Source of the DNA: CALMEC01 sp963765105
GTDB lineage: Bacteria > Actinomycetota > Thermoleophilia > Miltoncostaeales > Miltoncostaeaceae
DNA length: 64,000 nucleotides
Assembly: GCA_963765105.1 (NCBI GenBank)
Contig: CAVXUW010000004.1
Location: forward strand, 992,001-1,056,000
Direction: 5' to 3'
In this document: positions 54,707 through 63,089 of the stretch, one piece after another
How the letters are laid out: every line of letters starts with the position of its first letter
Position numbering within the stretch: position 1 is the first letter of the stretch
The notes under the pieces: model-generated
Database searches by the model: none
The model's input: only the letters and a program-made list of their open reading frames with translations
Told to the model about the DNA's origin: nothing
Program-made: the position numbers and the translations under genes

Positions 54707-55642
54707 ATGGCACTTAAGATGAACGCATACTCCCGGAGCAGGGGCGGCACGCACCGCCGGCACTGGCGAGCGGCCACGCTCGTTCTCGCCGCGGCGGGGG
54801 CGCTCGTCGCGACCGCCCCTCTTGCCTCGGCCAAGTCCACCCTCGACCAGGACGGGGTACGACTGACCGAGGCGGGTTTCGACTTCGGCGACAACACCTT
54901 CGCCGACGGGGCACCAACCGGCAATGGGACCCTCACCTGGGTCCTCCAAAACGGGGCGCTCACGCCGAGGCTCAAGGGCACCCTCCACCTGAGGAACGTC
55001 GACAACGTCTGCGCGCGGATGCGGATGGACTTCTACAACGGAAACGCGCTCCTCAAACGCAAACGCGGCGGCACCGTCTGCGCTCCGGACAGCGCCCACC
55101 ACAGCTACGCGGTCGACCTTCGCCCGTACACGGACATCAGGATCACCAAGGTGATCGTGGTGATCGAGTCACAGACGTCGTTCGGTCAATGGCTGCCGGC
55201 GGTGTCCGACACCTACTGGCGCACGCTCGCGGATGACGCGGTCGCGATCGACGGGGACGGCTTCGACCTCGGCGGAGCTGACCTGATCGATGACGCGCCA
55301 ACCGACTCTGCGACCGTCGATTGGAAGATCGCCGACGGCGCTCTCACGGCGAACGTGAGCGGTTTTCTGCACATCAACCACAACGCGGGCGCATGCGCCC
55401 AGGTACAGGTCAGGTCGTTCACCGGCAACGCAAATGGCCACGAGGGCCGGTCCGTTGGTGTCGTCTACAGCCAGCTTCACTGCGCACCCGACAACGGCAA
55501 CGCGCCCGCGTACTTTAGCGTGGACCTAGCTCCCTCAACCGAGCCGATCGAAGCGCTCCAGGTGAGGCTCATTCACTTTCCCCTGACCGGGGACATGGTG
55601 AATGAGGGAGAGCGGTTCGTCTATGTCAGCAAGGACTTTTGA
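54707..55642 (+). CDS. secreted protein with two tandem copies of an unknown domain
   Basis: The 311-residue product has a signal peptide (Ala-rich, cleavage near APLASAKS, about residue 43). Two similar halves follow, about residues 50-170 and 178-311. Both contain GFDFGDN/GFDLGGA, DGAPTGNGTLTW/DDAPTDSATVDW, LxGTLHLRNVDN/VSGFLHINHNA, paired Cys (VCAR...TVCAP and ACAQ...LHCAP) and a YAVDLRPYT/FSVDLAPST strand. The Cys pairs likely form disulfides. I know no family. Such actinobacterial proteins may coat or bind the wall. Confidence 0.7.
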   Translation: MALKMNAYSRSRGGTHRRHWRAATLVLAAAGALVATAPLASAKSTLDQDGVRLTEAGFDFGDNTFADGAPTGNGTLTWVLQNGALTPRLKGTLHLRNVDNVCARMRMDFYNGNALLKRKRGGTVCAPDSAHHSYAVDLRPYTDIRITKVIVVIESQTSFGQWLPAVSDTYWRTLADDAVAIDGDGFDLGGADLIDDAPTDSATVDWKIADGALTANVSGFLHINHNAGACAQVQVRSFTGNANGHEGRSVGVVYSQLHCAPDNGNAPAYFSVDLAPSTEPIEALQVRLIHFPLTGDMVNEGERFVYVSKDF

Positions 55643-55671
55643 TCGGACGGCGAGCCAGCGCGATCTGGCGG

Positions 55672-55697
55672 CGCGCGGGTGGGCTACCACCCGCGCG
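55672..55697. terminator. strong GC hairpin after the secreted-protein gene
   Basis: CGCGCGGGTGG and CCACCCGCGCG form a perfect 11-base stem around GCTA, 30 bases after the stop. It also faces the PAC2 remnant. There is no T-run. Confidence 0.6.
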
Positions 55698-55704
55698 GAG
55701 CCCG

Positions 55705-55736
55705 ACTTCACGACCCTGCCCAAGTTTTCGTGAAGT
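55705..55736. repeat. second inverted repeat in the same gap
   Basis: ACTTCACGA and TCGTGAAGT are perfect 9-base arms 14 bases apart. It stands between the terminator hairpin and the PAC2 remnant, and could be a second terminator for the minus strand. Confidence 0.5.
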
Positions 55737-55746
55737 GGGACGGCCG

Positions 55747-56160
55747 CTATGTGTCGTTCTCGCCTGAGCGTTCCCTGAGGAAGCACTCGAATTCGGCGGC
55801 GATGGCGTCGCCGGTGGGGAGGGGACCGAACGGCAGGTCCTCCTCGCTGTCGAAGCCCTCCTCCAACTGGGTGACGAACTCGGACGGCTGGGCATTGCGC
55901 ATCACGGCGTCGTTGACCTGACCTTCGAAGTGGCCGACGGCGCGCTCCATGTCGCTGAGGTCGACGCTCATGTCAATGGTGCGGGCAAGGGCGGTGACGA
56001 GGGCCAGTGCTGCGTTCGGACTTGGGGCGGCCCCGGCGTAGTGCGGCACCGCCGCCCACTGTGACGCCGACTCGAAAACCCTGCGATCGCCGTGGCGTGG
56101 AACGTGCCGACGATGCCGGTGGGGCCGCTGTAGTCGGGACGGCGGCACCGAGCGGGCCAC
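55747..56160 (-). pseudogene. PAC2-family protein remnant, 5' truncated and frameshifted
   Basis: The C-terminal part in one frame reads ESASQWAAVPHYAGAAPSPNA and then helices with DAIAAEFECFLRE, as in PAC2/proteasome-assembly-chaperone-like proteins. Just upstream (near 56080-56090) the frame must shift to read DYSGPTGIVGTFHATAIA, the preceding conserved part. Everything before that is missing, and within 25 bases the short palindromic element D begins. The gene has thus lost its 5' half and carries a frameshift. Confidence 0.75.
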
Positions 56161-56161
56161 G

Positions 56162-56575
56162 ATGTCCCGCTTCAGGAATGTGGGTGGGGACGGGAGTCCC
56201 CACCACCCACAAGAGGCACGGTTCCCGCGCGAGGATCTCGACGCCGTGCAAAGAGGGATGAGCTACCTCACCGTGAAAGCTGGCCAGCGAGAGGCGTTCG
56301 CGCACAAGCACCGCGAGACAGAGGAGATCTGCTTCGTCGTAGAGGGCATCGGCCGGATCCGGCTCGATGACGAGATCCTCGATTTCGCGCCACATGATCT
56401 TGTCAGGATCGGCGCGGGGGTAACGAGACAGCTTGAGGCAGGCGCCGCCAGCCTGACAGTCCTCATCTTCGGCCCGCGAATCGAAGGCGACGCCGAGGTC
56501 ATCAAGGACTTCTGGAACGCCACCGAGACGAGCATGTCAGCACCCCCCGGAGCCCGAGAGAGCGGTGGTATCTAG
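56162..56575 (+). CDS. cupin-domain protein with repeat-derived N-terminus
   Basis: The 137-residue frame has a cupin barrel: FAHKHRETEEICFVVEGIGRIRLDDEILDFAPHD with the metal-binding HxHxxxxE motif, and an ending EGDAEVIKDFW. Residues 1-18 are read from the palindromic element D (56184-56203). The usual N-terminal strand of such cupins before ARFPREDLDAVQRG is missing. The gene may be translated from this new start or be broken. It lies back to back with the PAC2 remnant. Confidence 0.6.
   Translation: MSRFRNVGGDGSPHHPQEARFPREDLDAVQRGMSYLTVKAGQREAFAHKHRETEEICFVVEGIGRIRLDDEILDFAPHDLVRIGAGVTRQLEAGAASLTVLIFGPRIEGDAEVIKDFWNATETSMSAPPGARESGGI
56184..56203. repeat. 20-bp palindromic repeat, shortened copy D
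   Basis: GTGGGGACGGGAGTCCCCAC keeps the outer arms of the 40-base element and lacks its inner 20 bases. It marks the junction between the two truncated genes. Confidence 0.7.
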
Positions 56576-56656
56576 ACCGCCGCGACCTGATTCGTCAATC
56601 TCGTCACAACGCGACGCGTTCGGGCCCGCTGTTGGTTTGGGCTGTTCAGGCCGGGG

Positions 56657-56696
56657 GTGGGGACTCCTGTCCCCACTTGGTGACAGGAGTCCCCAC
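56657..56696. repeat. 40-bp palindromic repeat, copy B (perfect arms)
   Basis: GTGGGGACTCCTGTC, a CCCACTTGGT loop, then GACAGGAGTCCCCAC. The arms are fully complementary over 15 bases. It is the best copy and lies 81 bases after the cupin stop. Confidence 0.9.
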
Positions 56697-56767
56697 CACT
56701 CACCGCCCAGGCGGACGTCCCCGCCACCCAGCCACCTCAGTGCAGCACCACTACTGCACGATCCGGC

Positions 56768-57004
56768 CTAGGGTGTGTAACAACGGGTGATTCCGGCATA
56801 GCTCCACGCACTGCCGGTGCTTACCCAGGTTGCGTAGTACCCGTGCCCAACTGATACACAACGCCACGTCCCTTCTGGCGGCTCCCCCCTTACCGCGGAT
56901 GCGGTGTTCGCCAGGCCGAGGCTCCCTACGGCGAGCAGACCGGCGACCGCGCAGACTCGACGAATGCCTGCTCGGAATCCTAACGAGGTGTGCGTAGATC
57001 CCAT
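56768..57004 (-). CDS. small secreted protein with two Cys
   Basis: The 78-residue product has a signal peptide (helix VCAVAGLLAVGSLGLA, cleavage after ASA) and a mature part of about 40 residues with two Cys (WRCVSVG and ITRCYTP), likely one disulfide. AAGGAG 5 bases before ATG 57004 strongly supports it. No family is recognised. The aromatic, Gly-rich mature part suggests an extracellular peptide. Confidence 0.72.
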   Translation of the reverse strand: MGSTHTSLGFRAGIRRVCAVAGLLAVGSLGLANTASAVRGEPPEGTWRCVSVGHGYYATWVSTGSAWSYAGITRCYTP

Positions 57005-57142
57005 GAGATCTCCTTTGGTTCAGCGACGAAGGCACGATCGAGACGTCCTCGGTCGGTTGCTTTATCGCCGTCGAGCTAGGTCGATGGCCGACTCTTCAAC
57101 GGCATAGGAGATGAGCGGCTCCTGCGAGTCGTGATACATGGG

Positions 57143-57183
57143 TGGGGACTCCTGTCCCCACTTGGTGACAGGAGGTCCCCACC
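57143..57183. repeat. 41-bp palindromic repeat, copy C
   Basis: Same as copy B but with one extra G in the right arm (GACAGGAGG-TCCCCAC). It lies about 140 bases upstream of the small secreted gene. Confidence 0.85.
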
Positions 57184-57251
57184 GCACCCACAACTCTCTC
57201 GGAGGCCCGACTGCTCGGTCCGCCGTTCGGAACGTCGACGGGTTGCGACAC

Positions 57252-57812
57252 CTAGCAGCCGATCGTGCAAGGTGCGCGTCCCGGCATGCTGCCGATTGCG
57301 ACACGAGGATTCGGCAGACCCAGATGCACCTCCGGCTGTGCTTTCGTCACTCGCGGTGGACTGAGGATCAGGGTGGGGGTACCGGTTTGGTCGTCGATCA
57401 GCGCAATCGGGGTGATGCTGCCCGGGTCCTGTGGGCCCTGTCCGTCTGTGACCGGGTCGGAGCCCCGGTCCACCGGAGTCACGACGGCGCCAAGCCCACG
57501 GATGACCTGGTCGACGAGCTCGTTGGTGATGACGAACTGATCCGCCTCTCGATTGACATACTCCGCGTCGTCATCCGCGACGATCGTCCGCGAACGGCAG
57601 TTCTCGCCGCCCGCGTCGCACTCCTCCGTCGTTTGAGTCGTCGTCGACGATCCGCTCGCGGTGACGGAGATCTCGGTCGTCGTGTTGGTGATCCCGGTGG
57701 CGTTGCCGCTCCCGTCCTTGTGGAACAGGGGTAGCGTGTGTGCTGATCCGTGGCATCGACGGAATCTGGGCCGGCACCAAAGCGAGAGCGTACTTCTGGG
57801 TGACGCACCCAT
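57252..57812 (-). CDS. hypothetical acidic Thr-rich protein, start uncertain
   Basis: From ATG 57812 the frame gives about 186 residues. The part from DGSGNATGITNTTTEI on looks like real protein: Thr/Ser-rich, then acidic and structured (VNREADQFVITNELVDQVIRG), ending with PCTIGC. The first 30 residues are Arg-rich and poor. In another frame the same bases read a more hydrophobic start (KYALALVPAQIPSMP), so a frameshift may have separated a former signal peptide from its body. Family unknown. Confidence 0.4.
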   Translation of the reverse strand: MGASPRSTLSLWCRPRFRRCHGSAHTLPLFHKDGSGNATGITNTTTEISVTASGSSTTTQTTEECDAGGENCRSRTIVADDDAEYVNREADQFVITNELVDQVIRGLGAVVTPVDRGSDPVTDGQGPQDPGSITPIALIDDQTGTPTLILSPPRVTKAQPEVHLGLPNPRVAIGSMPGRAPCTIGC

Positions 57813-57918
57813 TTTCGCATCGAATGAGTCGCTGACGTAGTCTTCGTCGACACGTTGCGGTCGGCTCCCTCCCGTCAGGGTTGGGGCTGTCCTCAAACAC
57901 TCCAGGGAGCGAACTGCG

Positions 57919-58602
57919 GTGCCATCAATCGTGGAGGTCGTACGCAAGCTTGGCTTTCGCGACACCGGGAAGGCGCTTCGCTCGCGGGCCTGGAGTGACA
58001 GCGTGTCGTTCGGCCTAGCCAGCTCCCTGACGGATCTTCCCGAACCACGTCCCGCCAAGATCCCGGTTGACATGGCCGTCCGTGAGCCGCGGACATTCCG
58101 CGGCTTCGATGACGAGTCAGCCCGCGTAGCCGGTGGCGACCGCGTGGAGGTGGAACAACGCCGGCGACTATGCGCCGCCGGGGCGAACCAGCTTTATGTC
58201 GCCACCGCGGAGAATGGCGATGCCATCTACGCGCAATGGCTGTTCCATCCCGGCGGTCAAGCACCACTCGAGGCGGTCACACCGAACCAGTTCCCGCCAC
58301 TCAAACCCGGCGAGACGCTGGTGGAGGGCGCCTACACGTTTGTGAACTACCGCAAGCTCGGGGCGATGGCGGTGGGCATGAACCAGTTGCTCGTGGCGGC
58401 CCGCGAGTCGGGGGCGAACAAGTGCTTTACCTACGTCTCTGCTGACAACATCCCGTCACTACGCGGCTGCGCCAACGTCGGCTTCGGCCTCGACCACGTC
58501 CGGGTCACACGCCAACGTCTCGGCCGTCGCCAAGCCACCTACCGTCCCCCCACCGATGCCGAACGCGCCGTGTGGGACGCCGCAATCGCCCCGAAGGGCT
58601 AG
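57919..58602 (+). CDS. GNAT-family acetyltransferase-like protein
   Basis: The 227-residue protein resembles GNAT acyltransferases: YVATAENGDAIYAQWLFHPG in the middle strands, YTFVNYRKLGAMAVGMNQLLVAARESGANKCFTYVSADNIPSLRGCANVGFGLDH for the acetyl-CoA site and last strands. The N-terminal 60 residues are not conserved in any way I recognise. GTG 57919 is the start. Its stop overlaps the dehydratase gene on the other strand by 4 bases. Confidence 0.7.
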   Translation: MPSIVEVVRKLGFRDTGKALRSRAWSDSVSFGLASSLTDLPEPRPAKIPVDMAVREPRTFRGFDDESARVAGGDRVEVEQRRRLCAAGANQLYVATAENGDAIYAQWLFHPGGQAPLEAVTPNQFPPLKPGETLVEGAYTFVNYRKLGAMAVGMNQLLVAARESGANKCFTYVSADNIPSLRGCANVGFGLDHVRVTRQRLGRRQATYRPPTDAERAVWDAAIAPKG

Positions 58603-59600
58603 ACGTTGTAGAGCGTCGTCTTGAACTGATCGATGGAGCCGGCCATCCAGTCGGCGGTGCGGCGAAGGCCCTCGTCCAGATCGACGGCCGATTTCCAGTC
58701 GAGCAGACGATGGGCCTTGGACGGATCGGCAAGTAGGCGCTCCACCTCGCTGTCGGCGGGGCGCATACGGCTGGCGTCCTCACTCACGGGGACGTCTTTG
58801 CCCAACATCGCGAGCACGCGACGAACGACCTCGGCGATGGTCACCTCGACACCGGTGCCGAGGTTGATGACCTCACCCTCGATGCCGTCCACCTCGGCGC
58901 AGCGCATCATTCCGGCGACGGTGTCGGCCACGAACAGGAAGTCGCGGGTGGTTTCGACGGAGCCCAACGCGATGGAGTCCTGCGCCAGGGCCTGGCTGAT
59001 GATGGTGGGGATGACCGCCCGTGCGGTTTGGCGCGGGCCGTACGTGTTGAACGGGCGCACTACCACCACCGGCAGGTCGAACGAGACCTTGTACGAGAGG
59101 GCCAGCTGGTCGGCGCCCACCTTGGTCGCCGCGTACGGCGACTGGGCGTTCATGGGGTGGTCCTCGTCGATCGGCACGCGCTGCGCCGTTCCGTAGGTCT
59201 CACTCGATGAGGTGTGAACGAGACGACGAACGCCGAGACGACGGCATGCCTCGAACATGTTGAGCCCGCCGGTGACATTGGCGTCGACGAACTCGCGAGG
59301 GTGCTGATAGGAGTACGGGATCGGGATGAGCGCTCCGAGGTGAAGCACCGTGTCGCATCCCTCAACCGCGTTTGTCACGGCTTCGGGGTTGATGAGGTCG
59401 CCGCGGAACACCTCGATCTGCGCGAGGACATCCGGCTCCGCTTGCTCAAGCCATCCCAGGTCGTTGCGCGAGTTGTAGCGCACGAACGCCCGTACGTTGG
59501 CACCGGCTTTGGCCAGCGTCTCCGCAAGGTGGCTTCCGATGAAACCCCCGGCGCCCGTCACGAGCACCTTGCGCCCCGCCCAGAATCCCCCAGCCCCCAT
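58599..59600 (-). CDS. LegB-like NAD-dependent sugar 4,6-dehydratase
   Basis: The 333-residue SDR enzyme has the NAD motif VLVTGAGGFIGSHLAETL, the catalytic Tyr and Lys in SPYAATKVGADQLALSY, and HTSSSETYGTAQRVPIDEDHP with RPFNTYGPRQTARAVIPTIISQ. This pattern is closest to UDP-sugar 4,6-dehydratases such as LegB, used in making rare amino sugars for surface glycans. ATG 59600 with GAGGAG upstream is the start. It is divergent from a GT4 gene. Confidence 0.9.
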   Translation of the reverse strand: MGAGGFWAGRKVLVTGAGGFIGSHLAETLAKAGANVRAFVRYNSRNDLGWLEQAEPDVLAQIEVFRGDLINPEAVTNAVEGCDTVLHLGALIPIPYSYQHPREFVDANVTGGLNMFEACRRLGVRRLVHTSSSETYGTAQRVPIDEDHPMNAQSPYAATKVGADQLALSYKVSFDLPVVVVRPFNTYGPRQTARAVIPTIISQALAQDSIALGSVETTRDFLFVADTVAGMMRCAEVDGIEGEVINLGTGVEVTIAEVVRRVLAMLGKDVPVSEDASRMRPADSEVERLLADPSKAHRLLDWKSAVDLDEGLRRTADWMAGSIDQFKTTLYNV

Positions 59601-59727
59601 GAAACCACTCCTCGATTGACGAAACAGTTCGCCAAGGTTATCGGCCCAGACCGCCGAACCGTGAATTCGTCCGTGCGAGCCCACACCGTCGCTCGCATTT
59701 GCACCAGCGAACTGATCGACTACCGCG

Positions 59728-60915
59728 ATGCGCCTGGGAATCTATGTCGACGGACCGTACGCCCGCATCACCGGTGAGCCCGGCGCGGTCGCCGCCGACC
59801 CGGCCGACTTTCCCTTTCTCACCTTTGCCTGCGAAGTGGGCGGGCACTTCGACGGACGCGTCATCTTTGCCCGCATCAGCGACGGCCCCGGCGACCCGCG
59901 CTTTCACCTCCCCGCTGACGCCGCCGTCGTGCCGCTGCCCGACTTCGGTGATCTGCATCAGCTGCGGCGGATGGCCGGCGCAGCAGGAGGCACCCTGCGT
60001 GGATTTTGGCGCGGCCTTCGCGGCGTGGACGCGGTGTGGGTCTTCGGCCCTCACCCGTTTGCCGGAGCCCTCGCCATGATGGCGCTGGCACGACGCAAGC
60101 ACGTGGTGCTGGGAATCCGCCAAGACACGAGCGAGTACTTCCGCTCACGTTCCGACGGCGGCCGACTCTCGCCCACGCAACTGGCGGCCCAGGGCATTGA
60201 CCGCCTGTTTCGACTCCTGGCCAAGCGCGCCGCAACAACGGCGGTCGGCGCGCAGATCGCGGCCTCTTACGGCGCGCCCACACCGCGCGTGCACACCATG
60301 ACCGTCTCGCTGATGCGCGATCGCGACGTGGCCAACGGACCATCAACCAAAGACTGGACCACCAGCCCCATTCGTCTCCTGACCGTGGGGCGTGTCGATC
60401 GTGAGAAGAACCCGCTGCTTTTGGTGCGCGCCCTTGCCGAGCTGAACACCACCTCACCAGATCGCTATCACCTCACTTGGGTCGGCACCGGCCCGATGAT
60501 GGAGGAGGTTGCCGCGATCGCGGCCGACCTCGGCATCGCTCATCTCGTCGATCTCCCCGGTTTCGTTGCCTTCGGTCCGGAGCTGGTGGCCCGCTACCAC
60601 GATGCCCACGCCTTCGTTCACGTGGCGCTCACCGAGGGCGTCCCCGCGGTGCTGATGGAAGCCCTGGCAGCGGGCCTCCCGGTGATCGCCACCGACGTGG
60701 GTGGCGTGCGCGTGGCGTTGAACGACGGTGACGTGGGGCGGCTCATCCCACCCGATGATCAGCCGGCCCTCGTCGCCGCCATCCGCGACCTCGATACGAA
60801 CGCCGTCGATCGAACCGCCCGCGCAGAACGTGGCCTGGCACTTGTGCGCGACGGCACGCTGGAGAAGGAATCCACCCGGGTGGCCGAGTTCATTCGCCGC
60901 ACCGCCCAGCGTTAG
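59728..60915 (+). CDS. GT4-family glycosyltransferase
   Basis: The 395-residue protein has a GT-B fold: RLGIYVDGPYARITGEPG at the start, LLTVGRVDREKNPLLLVRALAEL for the second Rossmann domain, and HAFVHVALTEGVPAVLMEALAAGLPVIATDVGGV with the E(x7)E motif. It adds a sugar from a nucleotide donor. Donor and acceptor are unknown. With the LegB-like enzyme next door it fits surface glycan synthesis. Confidence 0.9.
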   Translation: MRLGIYVDGPYARITGEPGAVAADPADFPFLTFACEVGGHFDGRVIFARISDGPGDPRFHLPADAAVVPLPDFGDLHQLRRMAGAAGGTLRGFWRGLRGVDAVWVFGPHPFAGALAMMALARRKHVVLGIRQDTSEYFRSRSDGGRLSPTQLAAQGIDRLFRLLAKRAATTAVGAQIAASYGAPTPRVHTMTVSLMRDRDVANGPSTKDWTTSPIRLLTVGRVDREKNPLLLVRALAELNTTSPDRYHLTWVGTGPMMEEVAAIAADLGIAHLVDLPGFVAFGPELVARYHDAHAFVHVALTEGVPAVLMEALAAGLPVIATDVGGVRVALNDGDVGRLIPPDDQPALVAAIRDLDTNAVDRTARAERGLALVRDGTLEKESTRVAEFIRRTAQR

Positions 60916-60994
60916 GAGCCCACGGCGGACACGCCGCGATCCACTCCCGGGCCAGAAGCGCCCTTCAACATCGTCGACGACCCTCACCCGTCAT

Positions 60995-61027
60995 CGGGGC
61001 CGCTGTTCAGATCGAACAGCGGCCCCG
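60995..61027. terminator. 14-bp-stem hairpin after the GT4 gene
   Basis: CGGGGCCGCTGTTC pairs perfectly with GAACAGCGGCCCCG around AGATC, 80 bases after the stop. The stem is long and GC-rich. Only a short AGTT follows. Confidence 0.75.
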
Positions 61028-61447
61028 AGTTCTCGCTGCGGCGGCAAGGACGCACTCACGCGCATCGCTGGCGCCGATATTTTCAGTTGTTTTGCGTAGG
61101 CGGCGGCACCGACGCAGACAGGTGAAGCCGCCCGATTGACGCTTCATTCAAAGGCGGCTCCTTCTCGCGGCGTCGCACCCGACCGGGGCGCGCTCGCTCG
61201 CTGATCGTGGAACCTGCCCGCTATCCGCGTTGGGCGACCCGACGGTACCCGCTCACGACCCACTCCACTCACCGGCGCGACTGCGCTTGAACCCTGCGGG
61301 GCTGTCCCGTCGAGGATTCTGTGGTGTCGGTGGCTGGGCCCGCGATGCATTCCGTGGTGCTCCGATGTGCGGTTCGACGAGGATGGCAACAACCCACTTG
61401 TTTGTGCGGATCCTCACGACGCATCTTGGTCCTTAATTCGCTCGACG
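61028..61447. other. 420-base gap without a recognised gene
   Basis: Open frames here are Arg/Ser-rich and lack ribosome sites or domain signs. I see no repeat, tRNA or promoter. It separates two glycosyltransferase genes that end toward each other. Confidence 0.4.
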
Positions 61448-62902
61448 TCAAGTCGCAGTTTTCGCTCCGACGATCGTTGCGTCGTCCGTGCGGGGAATGA
61501 CGGCGCTCGCGATCTCGTCGTAGAGGACGGCCAGGTCCGATGCGATGGCCGGCCAGGTAAAAGTTCGAGTCACCATCGCGCGGCCGTTCGCACCGCGGAG
61601 CTTCCGCTCCGGCGCGTCGCTCACTGCCGCGATGAGTGCATCCACGAGTGCTGTCTCGTCGTCGGGGGGCACGAGCCAGCCCGCCCTGTCCGGTGAGGCG
61701 GGATCGGCGTCGATGAACGTCGGTGGCCCCGCTGCGTCACACGCGATGGGTGGCACGCCCATCGCCATCGCCTCCACGTAGACAAGACCGAAGCTCTCCG
61801 CCACAGACGGCACGGCCAGCAGATCAACCGATGCCAGCGCGGTCGCCAGATGACGGTGCCCGCGCCAGCCCGCCAGGTACACCTCCGACGACCATGGAGA
61901 CTTTGCCACGGCGTGAGCAGGATGCTCGCCCTCCCATTCCCCCGTCGCGCCACCCCAGACGACGAGCGGCAACGAGCGGCCGAGTGCCGTCCGCGCACGG
62001 GCATGGGCGCGCACGAGGAGCGCCGTCCGTTTGACTGCGGTGAATCGACCAACAAACAAGACGACGACGGCACGTGGGTCGAGCAGCGCCGTAAGTTGTG
62101 ACGGCTCGTATCGCACCGAACCCGGCCAGGGCTCCTCCGGCGTCCAGCCTCGCGGGTCGTCGCACAACCACCCGCGCCACCGCTCGGCCCGCTCCGCGGG
62201 GTCGGCGCGAACCCCGTCGAACAGATCGGGATCAACACCGTTGGGGACCAATGTGATGTCTCCGGGGGGTAGTCGCAGGAGCCGTGTGGCGAGAGTGGCG
62301 GCGGCGGTGGAGGACGCCAGGATGCGTGTCGACCGAGCCGCCCAGCCGCGCATTCGTTCCGCCCATACCTCTCCGTGCAACCAACCCGCGTCGTCGTGGA
62401 TCGCCTGAAGCATGAGCAGTTCAGTGCCGTGGATGTGCGTCACGACCGGCACGTCGGGCGCCAGGCGGGCGAGTGCTTCGTGCGCCGGGGTGAGGTGATG
62501 CAGGTGGACTACGTCGACCCCGTCGAGCACTCCCGGAGCTCCGAGGATCGTCTCCCATGCCGCAACGTGGTGGTCATAGACGGCATCATCGAGTGCGGCG
62601 AACACTTGGTCCGGCGCCCCGGGGCGATCTTCGTACGAGGGATGGAGTGGCGGGTCCGCCCACAGCGGCTGCGCGGCTGCACGCGCCACGTCGTAGGGCA
62701 CCGGGATCAGCTCGCCGACGCCGCGGAAGAAGGTCGCCGCGTGGCCCGGGTCCCCCGGATCACCGAGGGATCCGGCCACCACCCGCGTCCGCCAGCCCGT
62801 CTCAGCGGAGCCCAGGAAACGACTCAGATAGCGCACTACCTGTGCCGAGCCACCACGTGGAAAGAAGACAAGGACGTGCAGCGCAACGCGGGGAATTGCC
62901 AT
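61448..62902 (-). CDS. GT4-family glycosyltransferase
   Basis: The 484-residue protein has a GT-B fold with HVLVFFPRGGSAQVVRYLSRF at the start, VVTHIHGTELLML and ITLVPNGVDPDLF at the domain border. VLFVGRFTAVKRTALLVRAH and SVAESFGLVYVEAMAMGVPPIA supply the donor site and the E(x7)E motif. ATG 62902 follows a TAGTGT box closely. A 20-base palindrome lies 28 bases upstream. The substrate is unknown. Confidence 0.9.
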   Translation of the reverse strand: MAIPRVALHVLVFFPRGGSAQVVRYLSRFLGSAETGWRTRVVAGSLGDPGDPGHAATFFRGVGELIPVPYDVARAAAQPLWADPPLHPSYEDRPGAPDQVFAALDDAVYDHHVAAWETILGAPGVLDGVDVVHLHHLTPAHEALARLAPDVPVVTHIHGTELLMLQAIHDDAGWLHGEVWAERMRGWAARSTRILASSTAAATLATRLLRLPPGDITLVPNGVDPDLFDGVRADPAERAERWRGWLCDDPRGWTPEEPWPGSVRYEPSQLTALLDPRAVVVLFVGRFTAVKRTALLVRAHARARTALGRSLPLVVWGGATGEWEGEHPAHAVAKSPWSSEVYLAGWRGHRHLATALASVDLLAVPSVAESFGLVYVEAMAMGVPPIACDAAGPPTFIDADPASPDRAGWLVPPDDETALVDALIAAVSDAPERKLRGANGRAMVTRTFTWPAIASDLAVLYDEIASAVIPRTDDATIVGAKTAT

Positions 62903-62929
62903 GTCCGTGCCACACTAGCCCCCTCCCGA

Positions 62930-62949
62930 CGATCAGGGCGCCCTGATCG
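62930..62949. promoter_or_regulatory. 20-bp perfect palindrome upstream of the GT4 gene
   Basis: CGATCAGGGCGCCCTGATCG reads the same on both strands. It lies in the 187-base gap between divergent GT4 and beta-helix genes and is a likely operator. Nothing else was recognised in the gap. Confidence 0.55.
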
Positions 62950-63089
62950 GGCCCGACGGCGATGGCGGTCATCGCAACACCACCTTCAGGCGTTCCCACC
63001 ACCGCCCGAACGCGCAGGACGAGACACCATCGTTTGGACCTGACGGGCTTGCGGTCGACCGCACATCGTGTGGTACCGTCGCGGCCCTC

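Noticed and set aside
61028..61447. Short frames between the two GT4 genes
   Set aside because: No start signals or domain features, and composition like random GC-rich DNA.
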